A stretch of 64,000 bases of DNA, from contig CAAFUN010000112.1 in the NCBI GenBank assembly GCA_900766195.1, positions 1 to 64,000 of the forward strand, read 5' to 3'. Origin of the DNA: an uncultured Bacteroides sp. (GTDB lineage Bacteria > Bacteroidota > Bacteroidia > Bacteroidales > Bacteroidaceae). Shown here piece by piece: positions 1 through 8,387 of the stretch. The position numbers and the translations under genes are program-made. How positions within the stretch are numbered: position 1 is the first letter of the stretch; each line of letters begins with the position of its first letter. Under the pieces are notes generated by a model. The model was given only the letters and a program-made list of their open reading frames with translations, was not told the DNA's origin and did not search any database.

Positions 1-119
1 AACCGTTTTTACCAACAAAACTCAGGTTCCTCATTACCCATTAAGTGAAATGAATAAATGAAAAACCTGATATTTTAAAGTCAGAGAAGAACGCTGACAC
101 AGTTTAATTTACGCTCCCC
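1..119. mobile_element. Possible end of an insertion sequence interrupting rnfD
   Basis: The reading frame of the rnfD fragment stops matching the RnfD family at about position 120. The next bases on the minus strand, 119 down to 94, are GC-rich and then AT-rich and contain the core GTAAATTAAACTGTGTCAG. From memory this resembles terminal inverted repeats of IS256-type (mutator) elements, but I could not check it. A plus-strand frame open from the left edge ends at 60 and could be the tail of a transposase, although I see no convincing family signature in it. Alternatively this is just a deletion junction. The other end of the element would lie outside the window. Confidence 0.3.
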
Positions 120-352
120 AGCAATCCGGTAATTATAGCAGATCCGTCAAATACCGTTTTCTTTTTTCGTAACAGCACTATGGAAAAAAGTAGTTCACTC
201 AACAATGCACTGCCTATCGAAGTACCTATTATAGCCAACGCCACACTGCCATACGCAAGAAAAGCCACTACAACCATAGGGAGTAAAGCCATGATGACAT
301 CTATCATTATTCCCCTGACCTTTGTGTTCGATCTAATATACGGATTAGTCAT
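104..352 (-). pseudogene. rnfD: Truncated RnfD-like subunit of an ion-translocating oxidoreductase
   Basis: The 82-residue product begins like RnfD, an integral membrane subunit of the Rnf complex that carries covalent FMN. It has a short N-terminal tail with RGIMIDVIMALLP, two hydrophobic segments at about residues 18-38 and 40-60, and the family-typical FDGSAIITGLL at 69-79. Full RnfD proteins have roughly 320-350 residues, so three quarters are missing, including the FMN attachment site. Neither of the other two minus-strand frames downstream continues the family sequence. The gene starts 19 bases after rnfC stops, so it was once part of the same operon. The truncation coincides with a sequence resembling an insertion-sequence end. 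The fragment is probably non-functional. Confidence 0.7.
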
Positions 353-371
353 AATTCAAAACTTATTTCAT

Positions 372-1724
372 TTACAAAGTTCGTAACAGTTGTTTTCCAC
401 TACGGATATTCTCCAATAAAGGGATGTCACTTGGACAAACATAAACACAAGCGGCACATTCGATACATTCCATCACATGGTACTTCCTAAGAGTCATATG
501 ATCGGCATGAAACATGGCATGCGCATATTTCAGCGGCATTAATTGCTGAGGACAAACCTCCACACAATATCCACATCCAATGCAATTATCCACATTACTC
601 TTGACAGATGGTAAAATCAACAATCCACCCGTTCCTTTATCAATACTCTCCATCCGAGGATTAACCTCCCTACCCATCATTGGACCTCCCATAACGACTA
701 GTTCACTATCCTCTATTATACTGCCAGGTAATAGCTGACCAATGATATCCTGAATAGGTGTTCCTATCTTAACGAAAAAATTTTCATTTATATTATTCCG
801 CTTATCCGAAAAAGAAATGATACGCTCAATAAAAGGTTGATCACGATATATTGCCAGATAGATTTCCCACAAGGTGGACACATTACTCACAATTACTCCA
901 TAATCTGCAGGAACACTACCCTTTCTCAGTTCCTTCCTGCTAACAGCTTTTATCAATTGCAATTCTCCACCTTGAGGGTAAGTATCGGACACAAGCACCA
1001 CCTTAATAGGCAATGAAAAATACTTGAATTGCGCTTCAAATTTTCTTTTCAGCTCTCTGTTCTGATACTCTAGCGCAATAACAATCTCATTAGCATTAAT
1101 AATTTTCTGTACGCAAGCTATTCCTTTCAGAACTTCTTCCGTATATTCATTCATCACGGTATAGTCCGCCGTCAAATAAGGTTCACACTCCACACCGTTC
1201 ACAATAAAAGTATCCACCACTGTTTCTCTTCCTAAACGATATTTCAAATGTGTGGGAAACTGCGCTCCTCCACAACCCACAATGCCCGTTTTTGCTATGG
1301 TTAGCAACAACTCATCAGCCGATAACTCTTCCGGATCAACAGAAACTCTTTCTTGGGTAATAGCCTGCTGTTCTGAGCTTAATGATGATGTTTTAAAATG
1401 ATCGAATAAACTTGCAGACTTACAAGAATAATTGGCGGAAACTTCTGTCTCCAGAAAATCGTTTTCAAGAGATAAGTATTCATCATTCCATTCCCCTCCT
1501 TCTATCACTCTACCGGAAACGGGGGCATGAATACACGTTGGAAAAGAAGAATCGCTCACTGCTAGAAGCTGATTTTTCAGAACAGTATCTCCAACCTGTA
1601 CCAAAGGGCGCATAAAAGCACCACCAAAGGTCTTAAGAGGAAGACGATATATTGCACTAGGCTCTATAGACCGGATAAGAGATTTTTCACTCTTTTTTTT
1701 ACCCGAATTTATCAATAACTTCAT
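372..1724 (-). CDS. rnfC: RnfC-like electron transport complex subunit C
   Basis: This 450-residue protein is the peripheral NADH/ferredoxin-side subunit of an Rnf-type complex, which couples ferredoxin:NAD oxidoreduction to ion pumping at the membrane. Visible marks are an N-terminal barrel-sandwich region (HAPVSGRVIEG), the nucleotide/flavin-binding segment GIVGCGGAQFPTHLK near residue 150, NGVECEPYLTADYT near 175, and two 4Fe-4S motifs near the C-terminus, CIGCGYCVEVCP (about 380) and CIECAACVYVCP (about 420). Length is normal. It overlaps the end of the upstream apbE-like gene by 4 bases (ATGA), which suggests translational coupling. The cluster lacks RnfA, B, E and G and its RnfD is broken, so this is probably a secondary or decaying copy and not the cell's main Rnf complex. 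Confidence 0.88.
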   Translation of the reverse strand: MKLLINSGKKKSEKSLIRSIEPSAIYRLPLKTFGGAFMRPLVQVGDTVLKNQLLAVSDSSFPTCIHAPVSGRVIEGGEWNDEYLSLENDFLETEVSANYSCKSASLFDHFKTSSLSSEQQAITQERVSVDPEELSADELLLTIAKTGIVGCGGAQFPTHLKYRLGRETVVDTFIVNGVECEPYLTADYTVMNEYTEEVLKGIACVQKIINANEIVIALEYQNRELKRKFEAQFKYFSLPIKVVLVSDTYPQGGELQLIKAVSRKELRKGSVPADYGVIVSNVSTLWEIYLAIYRDQPFIERIISFSDKRNNINENFFVKIGTPIQDIIGQLLPGSIIEDSELVVMGGPMMGREVNPRMESIDKGTGGLLILPSVKSNVDNCIGCGYCVEVCPQQLMPLKYAHAMFHADHMTLRKYHVMECIECAACVYVCPSDIPLLENIRSGKQLLRTL

Positions 1725-2629
1725 AATGAATAACTTTGTAATGATTCATCTATCAAATAACCCTTAAACGGATGCAAAGCCTTCAAACTAGCAGCAAAAG
1801 CCAGGATTTCCTCAACTGGAGAAGCCATCAAAGCCGTAGAGAAAGCATCTCCCCAAAAAGCGCTATCAGTAAAGAGACCTACCTGTAAATTACGGGAAGG
1901 CATACCACTAGCAGCACTCAATATATGACTATATCTCCGTTCATTGATGAACAAATAATTGTGTACTTGTCCCGATAACGAAAAACACGCATTACTCAGA
2001 GGCTCTATTCTCAGAAAATCATTTTCTTTAAGTGGATGAGGAATATTGATGGTCCATTCGGGATTATCAACCGAATTAATGCCATAAATAGTGCTCCCTC
2101 CGGCATTAATGATCGCGTCATCAACTGCACGTTCACGTAAATAATTCACCAAACGATCAACAGCATACGCTTTAATAAAAGAACCTGTAATGAGCTCCTG
2201 ACCTTTTGCTATTTTCACAGAGCATCCTTTTACCTCAATTAAGGAATAATCAACATTCTTCAATACTTCTTCTAACTGTCTACGCATAGGGATTTGAGGT
2301 GTATCCTCATCATAAAACCCCCAAAGTCTTAGTAAAGGCATGATGCTGATATCATAGTTTCCTTTTACAGCCTTAGAAACAGCTTTAAGGTGTTCGATCA
2401 TCCATACAGTCTCGCCATCCACCTCAACAAAATGACCTGCATTCTTATTAATACTATCAAAATAAGAACCACCCTGATAAGAATTATATTTTCTGTCAAT
2501 ATCTGACAAGAGTTCAAAACACGATTCCAGTAATTCCGAACTAAAAGACTTCGGAATTTTAATTTTTATCTGGCAATGAAACAATTCTTGCACTCCTACG
2601 TAGTAATATTTAGTGGGTATCGGATGCAT
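1721..2629 (-). CDS. ApbE-like FAD:protein FMN transferase
   Basis: ApbE enzymes cleave FAD and attach FMN to a threonine of target proteins such as RnfG/RnfD or NqrB/C. The 302-residue product shows the family's Asp/Ser-rich N-terminal motif (DRKYNSYQGGSYFDSINKN, about 53-71), the core segment GSFIKAYAVDRLVNYL matching the family's GGIAKGYAVDR, an NAGGS loop, SHILSAASGMPSRN in place of the usual HIIDPRTG, and WGDAFSTALMA near the C-terminus, equivalent to the metal-binding DAxSTAL. No signal peptide or lipobox is seen, unlike periplasmic ApbE lipoproteins, so it may act in the cytoplasm or the start may be wrong. The metal-binding region is divergent. It overlaps the upstream small gene by 20 bases and rnfC by 4, fitting a role in flavinylating Rnf subunits. 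Confidence 0.75.
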   Translation of the reverse strand: MHPIPTKYYYVGVQELFHCQIKIKIPKSFSSELLESCFELLSDIDRKYNSYQGGSYFDSINKNAGHFVEVDGETVWMIEHLKAVSKAVKGNYDISIMPLLRLWGFYDEDTPQIPMRRQLEEVLKNVDYSLIEVKGCSVKIAKGQELITGSFIKAYAVDRLVNYLRERAVDDAIINAGGSTIYGINSVDNPEWTINIPHPLKENDFLRIEPLSNACFSLSGQVHNYLFINERRYSHILSAASGMPSRNLQVGLFTDSAFWGDAFSTALMASPVEEILAFAASLKALHPFKGYLIDESLQSYSL

Positions 2630-2930
2630 TCTCTGCCTTATGATTTGTTTCTACATGCACCTTCATGTTCTTCACAGTTGCCGTATCTTTGCTTTCTTTT
2701 ACATGCACCGTTCGAAATGACGGAGTCTGATTCACCCATTTACCCGAAACAGAATCAAAAAAGACCTTTTGCGTTTGAATCTTAGGAACAATCTCTTTAT
2801 TTCTCCTATCTGTCTCCCTTTTTTGCTTACGTATTTGATTTTCAGCCCGCAACTTATCCCATAGTTCCGTATTTCCAAACAATAGTAAAAGCAAACCGAT
2901 GCTATACAATAAAATAGATTTCCACTTCAT
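2610..2930 (-). CDS. Small membrane-anchored protein of unknown function in the Rnf-like cluster
   Basis: I do not recognise this 106-residue protein. It has one hydrophobic segment at about residues 5-20 close to the N-terminus, a highly charged stretch from 24 to 48 (many Lys, Arg and Glu, possibly helical), and a polar C-terminal tail, so it is probably a single-pass inner-membrane protein with its tail outside or a cleaved secreted protein. It is the first gene of the apbE-rnfC-rnfD cluster and overlaps apbE by 20 bases. That position suggests a role in the same complex, for example as an RnfG-like partner, but no FMN-attachment Ser-Gly-Ala-Thr motif is present. Confidence 0.6.
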   Translation of the reverse strand: MKWKSILLYSIGLLLLLFGNTELWDKLRAENQIRKQKRETDRRNKEIVPKIQTQKVFFDSVSGKWVNQTPSFRTVHVKESKDTATVKNMKVHVETNHKAENASDTH

Positions 2931-3054
2931 AATTCTTATATCTATTCTTTAAATATAGAAACGCGGAACAAACCCTATCAGTTTGTCCCGCACCTCATAA
3001 AATATTATAAAAGGTTCCATATAGAACTCATCAATACATTATAGTTACTGAGAA

Positions 3055-4071
3055 CTATTCTCTGACCAAAGGTCTTTTACGCCAATCATCCTTTACATAA
3101 CTGTCGGGATAAATTGTTCTGTCTATTATTTCTCCCCCTTTCAGTCGTATCCATGTTTCAAAAGAGCGTTTACCAGCCTTTAAAACAATTACTCGCGCAC
3201 CGTTTGACAAATGATTATACTCTGTATTCCCACCGGTAAAACGACCATAAGCCAACAATACCCCTCTCCACATCACCGAATAGTCATTATCATGATCATG
3301 TCCTACAAAAGTAGCCATAACATCCCCTGCCTCTTTTATAGCAGTAAACATGCCCGAATTAAGCACCGGAGCACAAGCTTTTTCCATGCGGGTACCATAA
3401 AGAACAGCATCCTCATTAGCAGCAGCTTCATTATATTCCGGCAAAGGAATATGGAAAAAAGCTAAAGCCGGCAATGGATGTCCGGAGTTTTTCCGGGTAT
3501 AGCTTGCGCTCTGTTGGCGATACCAGTTTATCTGGTCAAAAGTAAGCCAATCATAGCCTTTCACATCTTGAATTTTAGAGTAAGAATGAGAATCAAGGCA
3601 ATATAGCAACGCAGCATTTCCCTTTCCATCAGACGTTTTCACTTCAAGCACATAATCCGGAGATTCCACATCTCCCCTATCAGGCTGAATATTATAAGGC
3701 ATAGAACGGATAACATCATACAATTCGGAACGCGTCTTCCCCTGTTCGTTATCATGATTACCAAAAGTCACGACAAAGGGTATTTTCCGGGAAGAGGCAC
3801 AAGCCAATACCGTGCGCATAGCCGTATCAGCAGGAGCTGCATAAACAACATCACCGGTAAATACAACAAGATCAGGATGTTCCGCATCAAGCACCTCTCC
3901 TATTCGCTTAAGAGCAATATCTGAAGCTGGATTCCCATATTTAAAATGTACATCAGTAAATTGCACAATTTTAAAATCTCCATTTTTGTTGAATTTCAAT
4001 GGTACCTCTGCTTGACACAAGAATGCAGTGAAACATACAAAACAAAAACACAATAAAGTTTTTTTCGACAT
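3055..4071 (-). CDS. Secreted calcineurin-like metallophosphoesterase
   Basis: This 338-residue binuclear-metal phosphoesterase is exported by a signal peptide at about 1-21 (hydrophobic run ending CQAE). The full metal-ligand set of the fold is readable in order: FTDVHF (about 40), FTGDVVY (about 72), FGNHDNEQG (about 103), FFHIP (about 206) and VGHDHDND (about 256). The overall layout matches bacterial purple-acid-phosphatase or Dcr2-like proteins found widely in Bacteroides. Substrate is not deducible: phosphomonoesters or phosphodiesters in the periplasm are both possible. It stands alone between the Rnf-like cluster and ispF, with a 66-base gap to ispF on the same strand. Confidence 0.85.
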   Translation of the reverse strand: MSKKTLLCFCFVCFTAFLCQAEVPLKFNKNGDFKIVQFTDVHFKYGNPASDIALKRIGEVLDAEHPDLVVFTGDVVYAAPADTAMRTVLACASSRKIPFVVTFGNHDNEQGKTRSELYDVIRSMPYNIQPDRGDVESPDYVLEVKTSDGKGNAALLYCLDSHSYSKIQDVKGYDWLTFDQINWYRQQSASYTRKNSGHPLPALAFFHIPLPEYNEAAANEDAVLYGTRMEKACAPVLNSGMFTAIKEAGDVMATFVGHDHDNDYSVMWRGVLLAYGRFTGGNTEYNHLSNGARVIVLKAGKRSFETWIRLKGGEIIDRTIYPDSYVKDDWRKRPLVRE

Positions 4072-4137
4072 AATATAGATAGTGAATTAAAAGTTACTCC
4101 AATAAAAAGAAAATAAAATCAAGAAAAATATAATAGA

Positions 4138-4617
4138 TTATTCTTTCATAATCAATACTGTGGCGTAAGCAGAGATACCTTCTTCACGTCCAGTAAAACC
4201 TAACTCCTCAGTTGTGGTGGCTTTAATAGAAATATCCTCCTCCTCTATGCCCATTACGGCAGACAATGTTCGCTGCATCTCAGGTATAAAAGCCTTCAAT
4301 TTAGGCCGCTCCGCACAAACTGTAGCATCAATATTACCGATGGAATATCCCTTCTCTGCAATTAGCCTTACTGTTTCTTTCAATAGCACTTTACTATCCA
4401 CATCCTTAAACCGCTCTGATGAATCGGGAAAATGATAACCGATATCACGCATATTAGCAGCACCAAGCAATGCATCACAAATAGCATGCACAAGCACATC
4501 TGCGTCAGAATGGCCTAGCAAACCTTTATCGTGTTCTAAACGAATGCCACCCAGCCACAACTCTCTTCCCTCTACTAAACGATGAACGTCAAAACCCAAA
4601 CCTGTACGAATTCTCAT
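4138..4617 (-). CDS. ispF: 2-C-methyl-D-erythritol 2,4-cyclodiphosphate synthase
   Basis: IspF closes CDP-methylerythritol phosphate to the cyclodiphosphate in the MEP route to isoprenoids. It works as a cytoplasmic homotrimer. At 159 residues it has the normal length, and nearly the whole sequence is family-typical: GLGFDVHR with the Asp and His metal ligands at 10 and 12, LLGHSDADVLVHA, FPDSSERFKDVDS, NIDATVCAERPKL and the C-terminal KATTTEELGFTGREEGI. A near-consensus Bacteroides -7 element (TACTTTCG on the minus strand at 4726-4719) lies about 100 bases upstream and could be its promoter. Confidence 0.97.
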   Translation of the reverse strand: MRIRTGLGFDVHRLVEGRELWLGGIRLEHDKGLLGHSDADVLVHAICDALLGAANMRDIGYHFPDSSERFKDVDSKVLLKETVRLIAEKGYSIGNIDATVCAERPKLKAFIPEMQRTLSAVMGIEEEDISIKATTTEELGFTGREEGISAYATVLIMKE

Positions 4618-4821
4618 ATCAATATCTTTTTCAAATGATCAATAATATCAAATTACGAGACTTTAATCTCTCATCACCATAATTGCAATATAATTACTTA
4701 TCATATAGCATTATGACACGAAAGTACAGAAAAAAGATAAAGGATACAAGTCAGTAAGAAAGCAAAATCAGAAAGAAAAGAAAAACAGCAGAATACCACT
4801 GATTAAACAAAAGTAGGAACT

Positions 4822-5442
4822 TCAACGAACGTTAAAATCAAGTACTTTATTTCCGCTTAGATATCCCTCAAAATGTTTTCCAATAGATGTTTTTCCAACC
4901 CCCGAAGGTGATCCGGTAAAAAGTAAATCACCTATTTTTAAAGTCATGTACTGACTTACATAAGCAATGATTTCATCTACCTTAAAAAGCATATCAGCCG
5001 TAGAAGCATATTGAACTTTTACCCCATCAATCATCAAACAGAAATCCAGCTTATGAACCTCGTTGTTTGTTTGATCTAAAGAGACAAAGTCACCAAGAAC
5101 TGCCGAATTATCAAATACTTTAGAAAGCTCCCAAGGATTTCCCTCCAAACTAAGTTTACGGCATATATCTCCTGCTGTAAAATCAACTCCAACAGTCACT
5201 GCATCATAATAGCGAGGAGCAAATCGAGGAGAGATATGCTTTCCCAACCGACAAATACGCACTACCAAATTAGTCTGAAAACAAACTTCTTTCGAGAAAT
5301 CAGGTAGGAAAAAAGGTTTCCCATCTTTCAATATAGACGAATCGGGTTTCATAAAAATGATCGGTTCATCACCGACCTTCACATTCCCCAACTCTTCCCT
5401 ACGCGAAGCATAGTTCACATTCACACCTATAATCTTCATCAC
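4822..5442 (-). CDS. Fumarylacetoacetate hydrolase family protein
   Basis: The 206-residue protein belongs to the FAH superfamily of metal-dependent C-C bond hydrolases, decarboxylases and oxaloacetate tautomerases. Recognisable parts are IIFMKPDSSIL near 28, a tyrosine-aspartate segment YDAVTVGVDFTAGDI near 104 and the closing LKIGDLLFTGSPSGVGK near 170-186, matching the family's GDLIFTGTPAGVG. It is a compact single-domain form, as in YcgM-like proteins. It overlaps the rex gene upstream by 4 bases (ATGA), so the two are co-translated. The pairing with a redox regulator suggests a role in central carbon or oxaloacetate metabolism, but the exact reaction cannot be read from the sequence. Confidence 0.85.
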   Translation of the reverse strand: MMKIIGVNVNYASRREELGNVKVGDEPIIFMKPDSSILKDGKPFFLPDFSKEVCFQTNLVVRICRLGKHISPRFAPRYYDAVTVGVDFTAGDICRKLSLEGNPWELSKVFDNSAVLGDFVSLDQTNNEVHKLDFCLMIDGVKVQYASTADMLFKVDEIIAYVSQYMTLKIGDLLFTGSPSGVGKTSIGKHFEGYLSGNKVLDFNVR

Positions 5443-6098
5443 TTCATCCCATTAAAATTCAACCGATTGAACATCAAGGCCAGATGAGAATACAAAGAGG
5501 TGTTTTGTACAACGATATTTTCTGGAACACGAATACGAAAAGGCGTGAAGTTCCATACTGCCTTAATTCCACCGGCAATCATCTTGTCTGTTATGCTTTG
5601 GGCTATCTCTATAGGAACTGTTAATACTCCTATATTAACATCATATTCATTCATTTTAGACTCAAACTCATCTGAATGAAAAATAGGAATACCTTTCAAC
5701 GATTGACCAACCAAATCCGGATTCACATCAAAAGCCGCTGCAATCTTTAGTCCGAAATGATTTAAACCCGTATCTCGCAACAATGCACCGCCCAAGCTAC
5801 CCACTCCAAACAAGAAAGCATTATGTTCATTTGTAAAACCAAGAAAGCTTTCTAATACAGCTATTAAAGTATCTACTTCATATCCCACACGTGTACGGCC
5901 AGAAATGTTTACGTAAGATAAGTCTTTGGCTATTTGAGAGGCATCAATGTTTATTTCCTTTGATATTTGTGTGGAAGAGACAAATTTTTCTCCTTTTTGT
6001 TTTAGCAATTTTACATTAGAAAGATACCATGGAAGCCGACGAAGAGTAGGTTCGGGGACTTTCATCGCATCTTTATTTTGTAGTTCATTGCTTATCAT
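5439..6098 (-). CDS. rex: Redox-sensing transcriptional repressor Rex
   Basis: Rex senses the NADH/NAD+ ratio and represses fermentation and respiratory genes when NADH is low. The 219-residue product has an N-terminal winged helix (about 14-80, starting VPEPTLRRLPWYL) and a Rossmann domain with GVGSLGGALL (GxGxxG at 98-103), followed by FDVNPDLVG and the C-terminal domain-swapped helix with SLYSHLALMFNRL. Length is typical. A promoter lies directly upstream. Rex being beside FAH and close to an Rnf-like cluster is compatible with NAD(H) homeostasis. I saw no clear palindromic Rex box (TTGTGAA...TTCACAA) in its own promoter. Confidence 0.95.
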   Translation of the reverse strand: MISNELQNKDAMKVPEPTLRRLPWYLSNVKLLKQKGEKFVSSTQISKEINIDASQIAKDLSYVNISGRTRVGYEVDTLIAVLESFLGFTNEHNAFLFGVGSLGGALLRDTGLNHFGLKIAAAFDVNPDLVGQSLKGIPIFHSDEFESKMNEYDVNIGVLTVPIEIAQSITDKMIAGGIKAVWNFTPFRIRVPENIVVQNTSLYSHLALMFNRLNFNGMK

Positions 6099-6127
6099 AT
6101 CTTAAATATTCCAAAGTTCCTAATAAA

Positions 6128-6157
6128 CAAAAGTACTTATTTTTTCTAATTTACAAT
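6128..6157 (-). promoter_or_regulatory. Promoter of rex-FAH operon
   Basis: Read on the minus strand there is a perfect Bacteroides -7 element TACTTTTG (6135-6128). An ATTG lies 18 bases upstream (6157-6154), where the -33 TTTG is expected. The rex start codon is about 30 bases downstream. Confidence 0.6.
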
Positions 6158-6195
6158 ACTTAATTCATAAAAGGTTAACATAATTTCTACATAAG

Positions 6196-6227
6196 ATTGG
6201 AGAATTCATCTCAAAAGTATATTTTTG
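6196..6227 (+). promoter_or_regulatory. Promoter of the SUI1-like gene
   Basis: A -7 element TATTTTTG (6220-6227) is preceded after 20 bases by ATTG (6196-6199), close to the Bacteroides TTTG-N19-TAnnTTTG pattern. It sits 33 bases before the ATG at 6261. This promoter supports that ATG over the upstream TTG at 6225, which would lie inside the promoter. Confidence 0.6.
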
Positions 6228-6260
6228 ACCCGCATATCCATAAAAGTAACATTATCAAGA

Positions 6261-6620
6261 ATGGGGAATAATACAAAAAATAATGATTGGAAAAACAGGT
6301 TGAATATTGTATACTCAACCAATTCCGAATTTCGTTATGAAACAGAAGAAAATGAAGTATATAAAACGTTACCTGCCACTCAACAGAAACTTAAGGTTCA
6401 ACTGGACAAAAAGAATAGAGGAGGAAAAACCGTAACACTGATTACCGGCTTTATCGGGACTGAAGAGGATATTAAAGAGTTGGGGAAAAAGCTTAAAAGC
6501 AAATGTGGCGTTGGTGGCAGTGTAAAAGATCAAGAAATTATTATACAGGGTGATTTCAAACAACGAATTATTACACTGCTTAAAGAAGAAGGCTATTCAC
6601 AAACAAAAGCTTTAGGATAG
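6261..6620 (+). CDS. SUI1/YciH-family translation initiation factor
   Basis: The 119-residue protein carries a SUI1 (eIF1-like) domain over its C-terminal two thirds: KLKVQLDKKNRGGKTVTLI, then GFIGTEEDIKELGKKLKSKCGVGGSVKDQEI and the closing QGDFKQRIITLL. Bacterial YciH proteins bind the 30S subunit and influence start-site fidelity. The role in Bacteroides is inferred. I place the start at the ATG 6261 because an upstream TTG (6225) lies within the -7 promoter element. It is a single-gene unit ending in a strong hairpin shared with tsf on the other strand. Confidence 0.9.
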   Translation: MGNNTKNNDWKNRLNIVYSTNSEFRYETEENEVYKTLPATQQKLKVQLDKKNRGGKTVTLITGFIGTEEDIKELGKKLKSKCGVGGSVKDQEIIIQGDFKQRIITLLKEEGYSQTKALG

Positions 6621-6628
6621 CGAACGAG

Positions 6629-6665
6629 AAAAGAGGTTGCTCCACATAGTGAAGCAACCTCTTTT
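6629..6665. terminator. Bidirectional terminator between the SUI1-like gene and tsf
   Basis: A perfect 13-base stem, AAAAGAGGTTGCT (6629-6641) with AGCAACCTCTTTT (6653-6665), encloses an 11-base loop. Each strand has a T-rich 3' arm. It lies between the ends of two convergent genes, so it can end transcription from both. Confidence 0.9.
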
Positions 6666-6687
6666 GTATATAAAACTCTGATTGTAT

Positions 6688-7512
6688 TTATTCAGCTCTC
6701 AAAGTAAAGCGTCTAAATCCTACTATTGTTAAATCTTTATCAAAAGATTTCAAATAGTCAGCAATAGTTTTTGTTGCATCTTGAATATAGTCTTGCTTCA
6801 ATAAACAAACTTCTTTATAGAATTTATTCAAACGTCCCAAAGCTATTTTCTCAATCATATTCTCAGGCTTACCCTCTTGACGAGCTTTTTCTGCTGCAAT
6901 TTCTTTTTCTTTCTCTAGAACATCAGCAGGAACATCCTTTTCATCAACTGCAATAGGAGCCATCGCAGCAATTTGCATTGCTACTTCATGACCAATCTTA
7001 GGATCAACAGCCTTATTCAATGCAACCATTGTACAAAGGAAATTCTTATTCTGATGATTATAAACAGAAATTGAAGCACCTTCTAAAGGTGAATAACCAT
7101 CTAATTCCATTTTTTCACCAGTGATACCGCTTCTGTCTGTTACAGCTTGAGCTACATCAACATCTCCAAAAGGCAATGCTTTTACCTCGTCCAATGTCTT
7201 ACACTTATTAGCAATAGCAGCATCCAGAATATCTTGAGTCAGTTTGATAAAATCTGCATTTTGAGCAACAAAGTCAGTTTCACATTTCAGTGCAAGAATA
7301 GCACCAAAACCATCAACCGCTTTAACTAATACACAACCTTCAGAAGCATCACGATCAGAACGTTTTGCAGCAACTGCTTGTCCCTTCTCACGAATAATCT
7401 TGATTGCACCGTCAAAGTCGCCATTAGCTTCATTTAATGCATTTTTACAATCCATCATACCAGCTCCGGTCATTTTACGAAGCTTGGTAATTTCCGCCAT
7501 TGTTACAGCCAT
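6688..7512 (-). CDS. tsf: Translation elongation factor Ts
   Basis: EF-Ts is the guanine-nucleotide exchange factor for EF-Tu. The 274-residue product opens with the UBA-like domain and the signature ITKLRKMTGAGMMDCKNAL. It continues with EANGDFDGAIKIIREKG and the core-domain motif LKCETDFVAQNADF (about 82-95), whose Asp-Phe contacts EF-Tu. The C-terminal subdomain has MIEKIALGRLNKFYKEVCLL. It is the last gene of the rplM-rpsI-rpsB-tsf operon, 38 bases after rpsB, and is followed by a hairpin terminator. Confidence 0.97.
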   Translation of the reverse strand: MAVTMAEITKLRKMTGAGMMDCKNALNEANGDFDGAIKIIREKGQAVAAKRSDRDASEGCVLVKAVDGFGAILALKCETDFVAQNADFIKLTQDILDAAIANKCKTLDEVKALPFGDVDVAQAVTDRSGITGEKMELDGYSPLEGASISVYNHQNKNFLCTMVALNKAVDPKIGHEVAMQIAAMAPIAVDEKDVPADVLEKEKEIAAEKARQEGKPENMIEKIALGRLNKFYKEVCLLKQDYIQDATKTIADYLKSFDKDLTIVGFRRFTLRAE

Positions 7513-7550
7513 ATTATTTTTTCTATATTAATCTGTTAGAACTAAAAAAA

Positions 7551-8387
7551 TTAAGCTTCTTCATCTTCTTTGATGAATGCTGCAACTTTTGCAGCGTTGA
7601 TAGCTTCTTCATCAGATTTATCCAATCTGGCTTTAGTGGCTTTTTTCTTGCCCTTATTTGCAGGAGCTTCACCTGCAGCTTCAGCATCAACTTTTTCAGC
7701 TTTTCTCTCTTCCAATCCTTCTTGTATAGCTGTACAACAAGCATCCAAAATCACTTCTATAGATTTTGTTGCATCGTCGTTTGCAGGAATTACAAAGTCA
7801 ACATCACTAGGATCAGAATTGGTATCAACGATACCGAATACAGGAATTCCCAAACGAGTAGCTTCACGAACTGCGATATTTTCCTTCATTACATCGATAA
7901 TGAACAACGCAGATGGAAGACGAGTTAAATCGGCAATAGAACCTAAGTTCTTGTCCAATTTAGCACGCTGACGCGAAATCTGAAGAATTTCTCTTTTGGA
8001 TAGATTAGAGTAAGTACCATCGTTAGTAAGTTTGTCGATAGTAGCCATTTTCTTTACAGCCTTGCGGATAGTTGGGAAATTGGTCAACATACCACCCGGC
8101 CAACGCTCGATTACATAAGGCATATTAACAGCAGAAGCCTTGTCGGCAACCACTTGTTTTGCTTGTTTTTTAGTAGCAACGAACAGGATTTTCTTTCCTG
8201 ATTTAGCAATTTGCTTTAAAGCTTCAGCAGCTTCATCTACTTTAGCAACTGTTTTATGAAGGTCAATGATATGAATACCATTACGTTCCATAAAAATATA
8301 GGGAGCCATTGCAGGATTCCATTTCCTTTTAAGGTGACCAAAGTGGCAACCGGCTTCCAATAATGTATCAAAATTTGTTCTTGACAT
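7551..8387 (-). CDS. rpsB: 30S ribosomal protein S2
   Basis: S2 binds the head-body junction of the 30S subunit. The N-terminal 225 residues are standard: LLEAGCHFGHLKRKWNPAM, FMERNGIHIIDLHKT, FVATKKQAKQVV, PYVIERWPGGMLTNF, and LPSALFIIDVMKENIAVREA. The 278-residue length comes from a C-terminal tail of about 50 residues rich in Ala, Lys and Glu, which looks low-complexity and disordered. It is followed by tsf, the usual bacterial order. A 171-base gap separates it from rpsI, larger than elsewhere in the operon, so it may have its own leader. Confidence 0.98.
   Translation of the reverse strand: MSRTNFDTLLEAGCHFGHLKRKWNPAMAPYIFMERNGIHIIDLHKTVAKVDEAAEALKQIAKSGKKILFVATKKQAKQVVADKASAVNMPYVIERWPGGMLTNFPTIRKAVKKMATIDKLTNDGTYSNLSKREILQISRQRAKLDKNLGSIADLTRLPSALFIIDVMKENIAVREATRLGIPVFGIVDTNSDPSDVDFVIPANDDATKSIEVILDACCTAIQEGLEERKAEKVDAEAAGEAPANKGKKKATKARLDKSDEEAINAAKVAAFIKEDEEA

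Noticed and set aside
6225..6260. TTG start adding 12 residues to the SUI1-like protein
   Set aside because: It lies within the -7 promoter element, so it would be upstream of or at the transcript start. ATG 6261 gives the family-like start.
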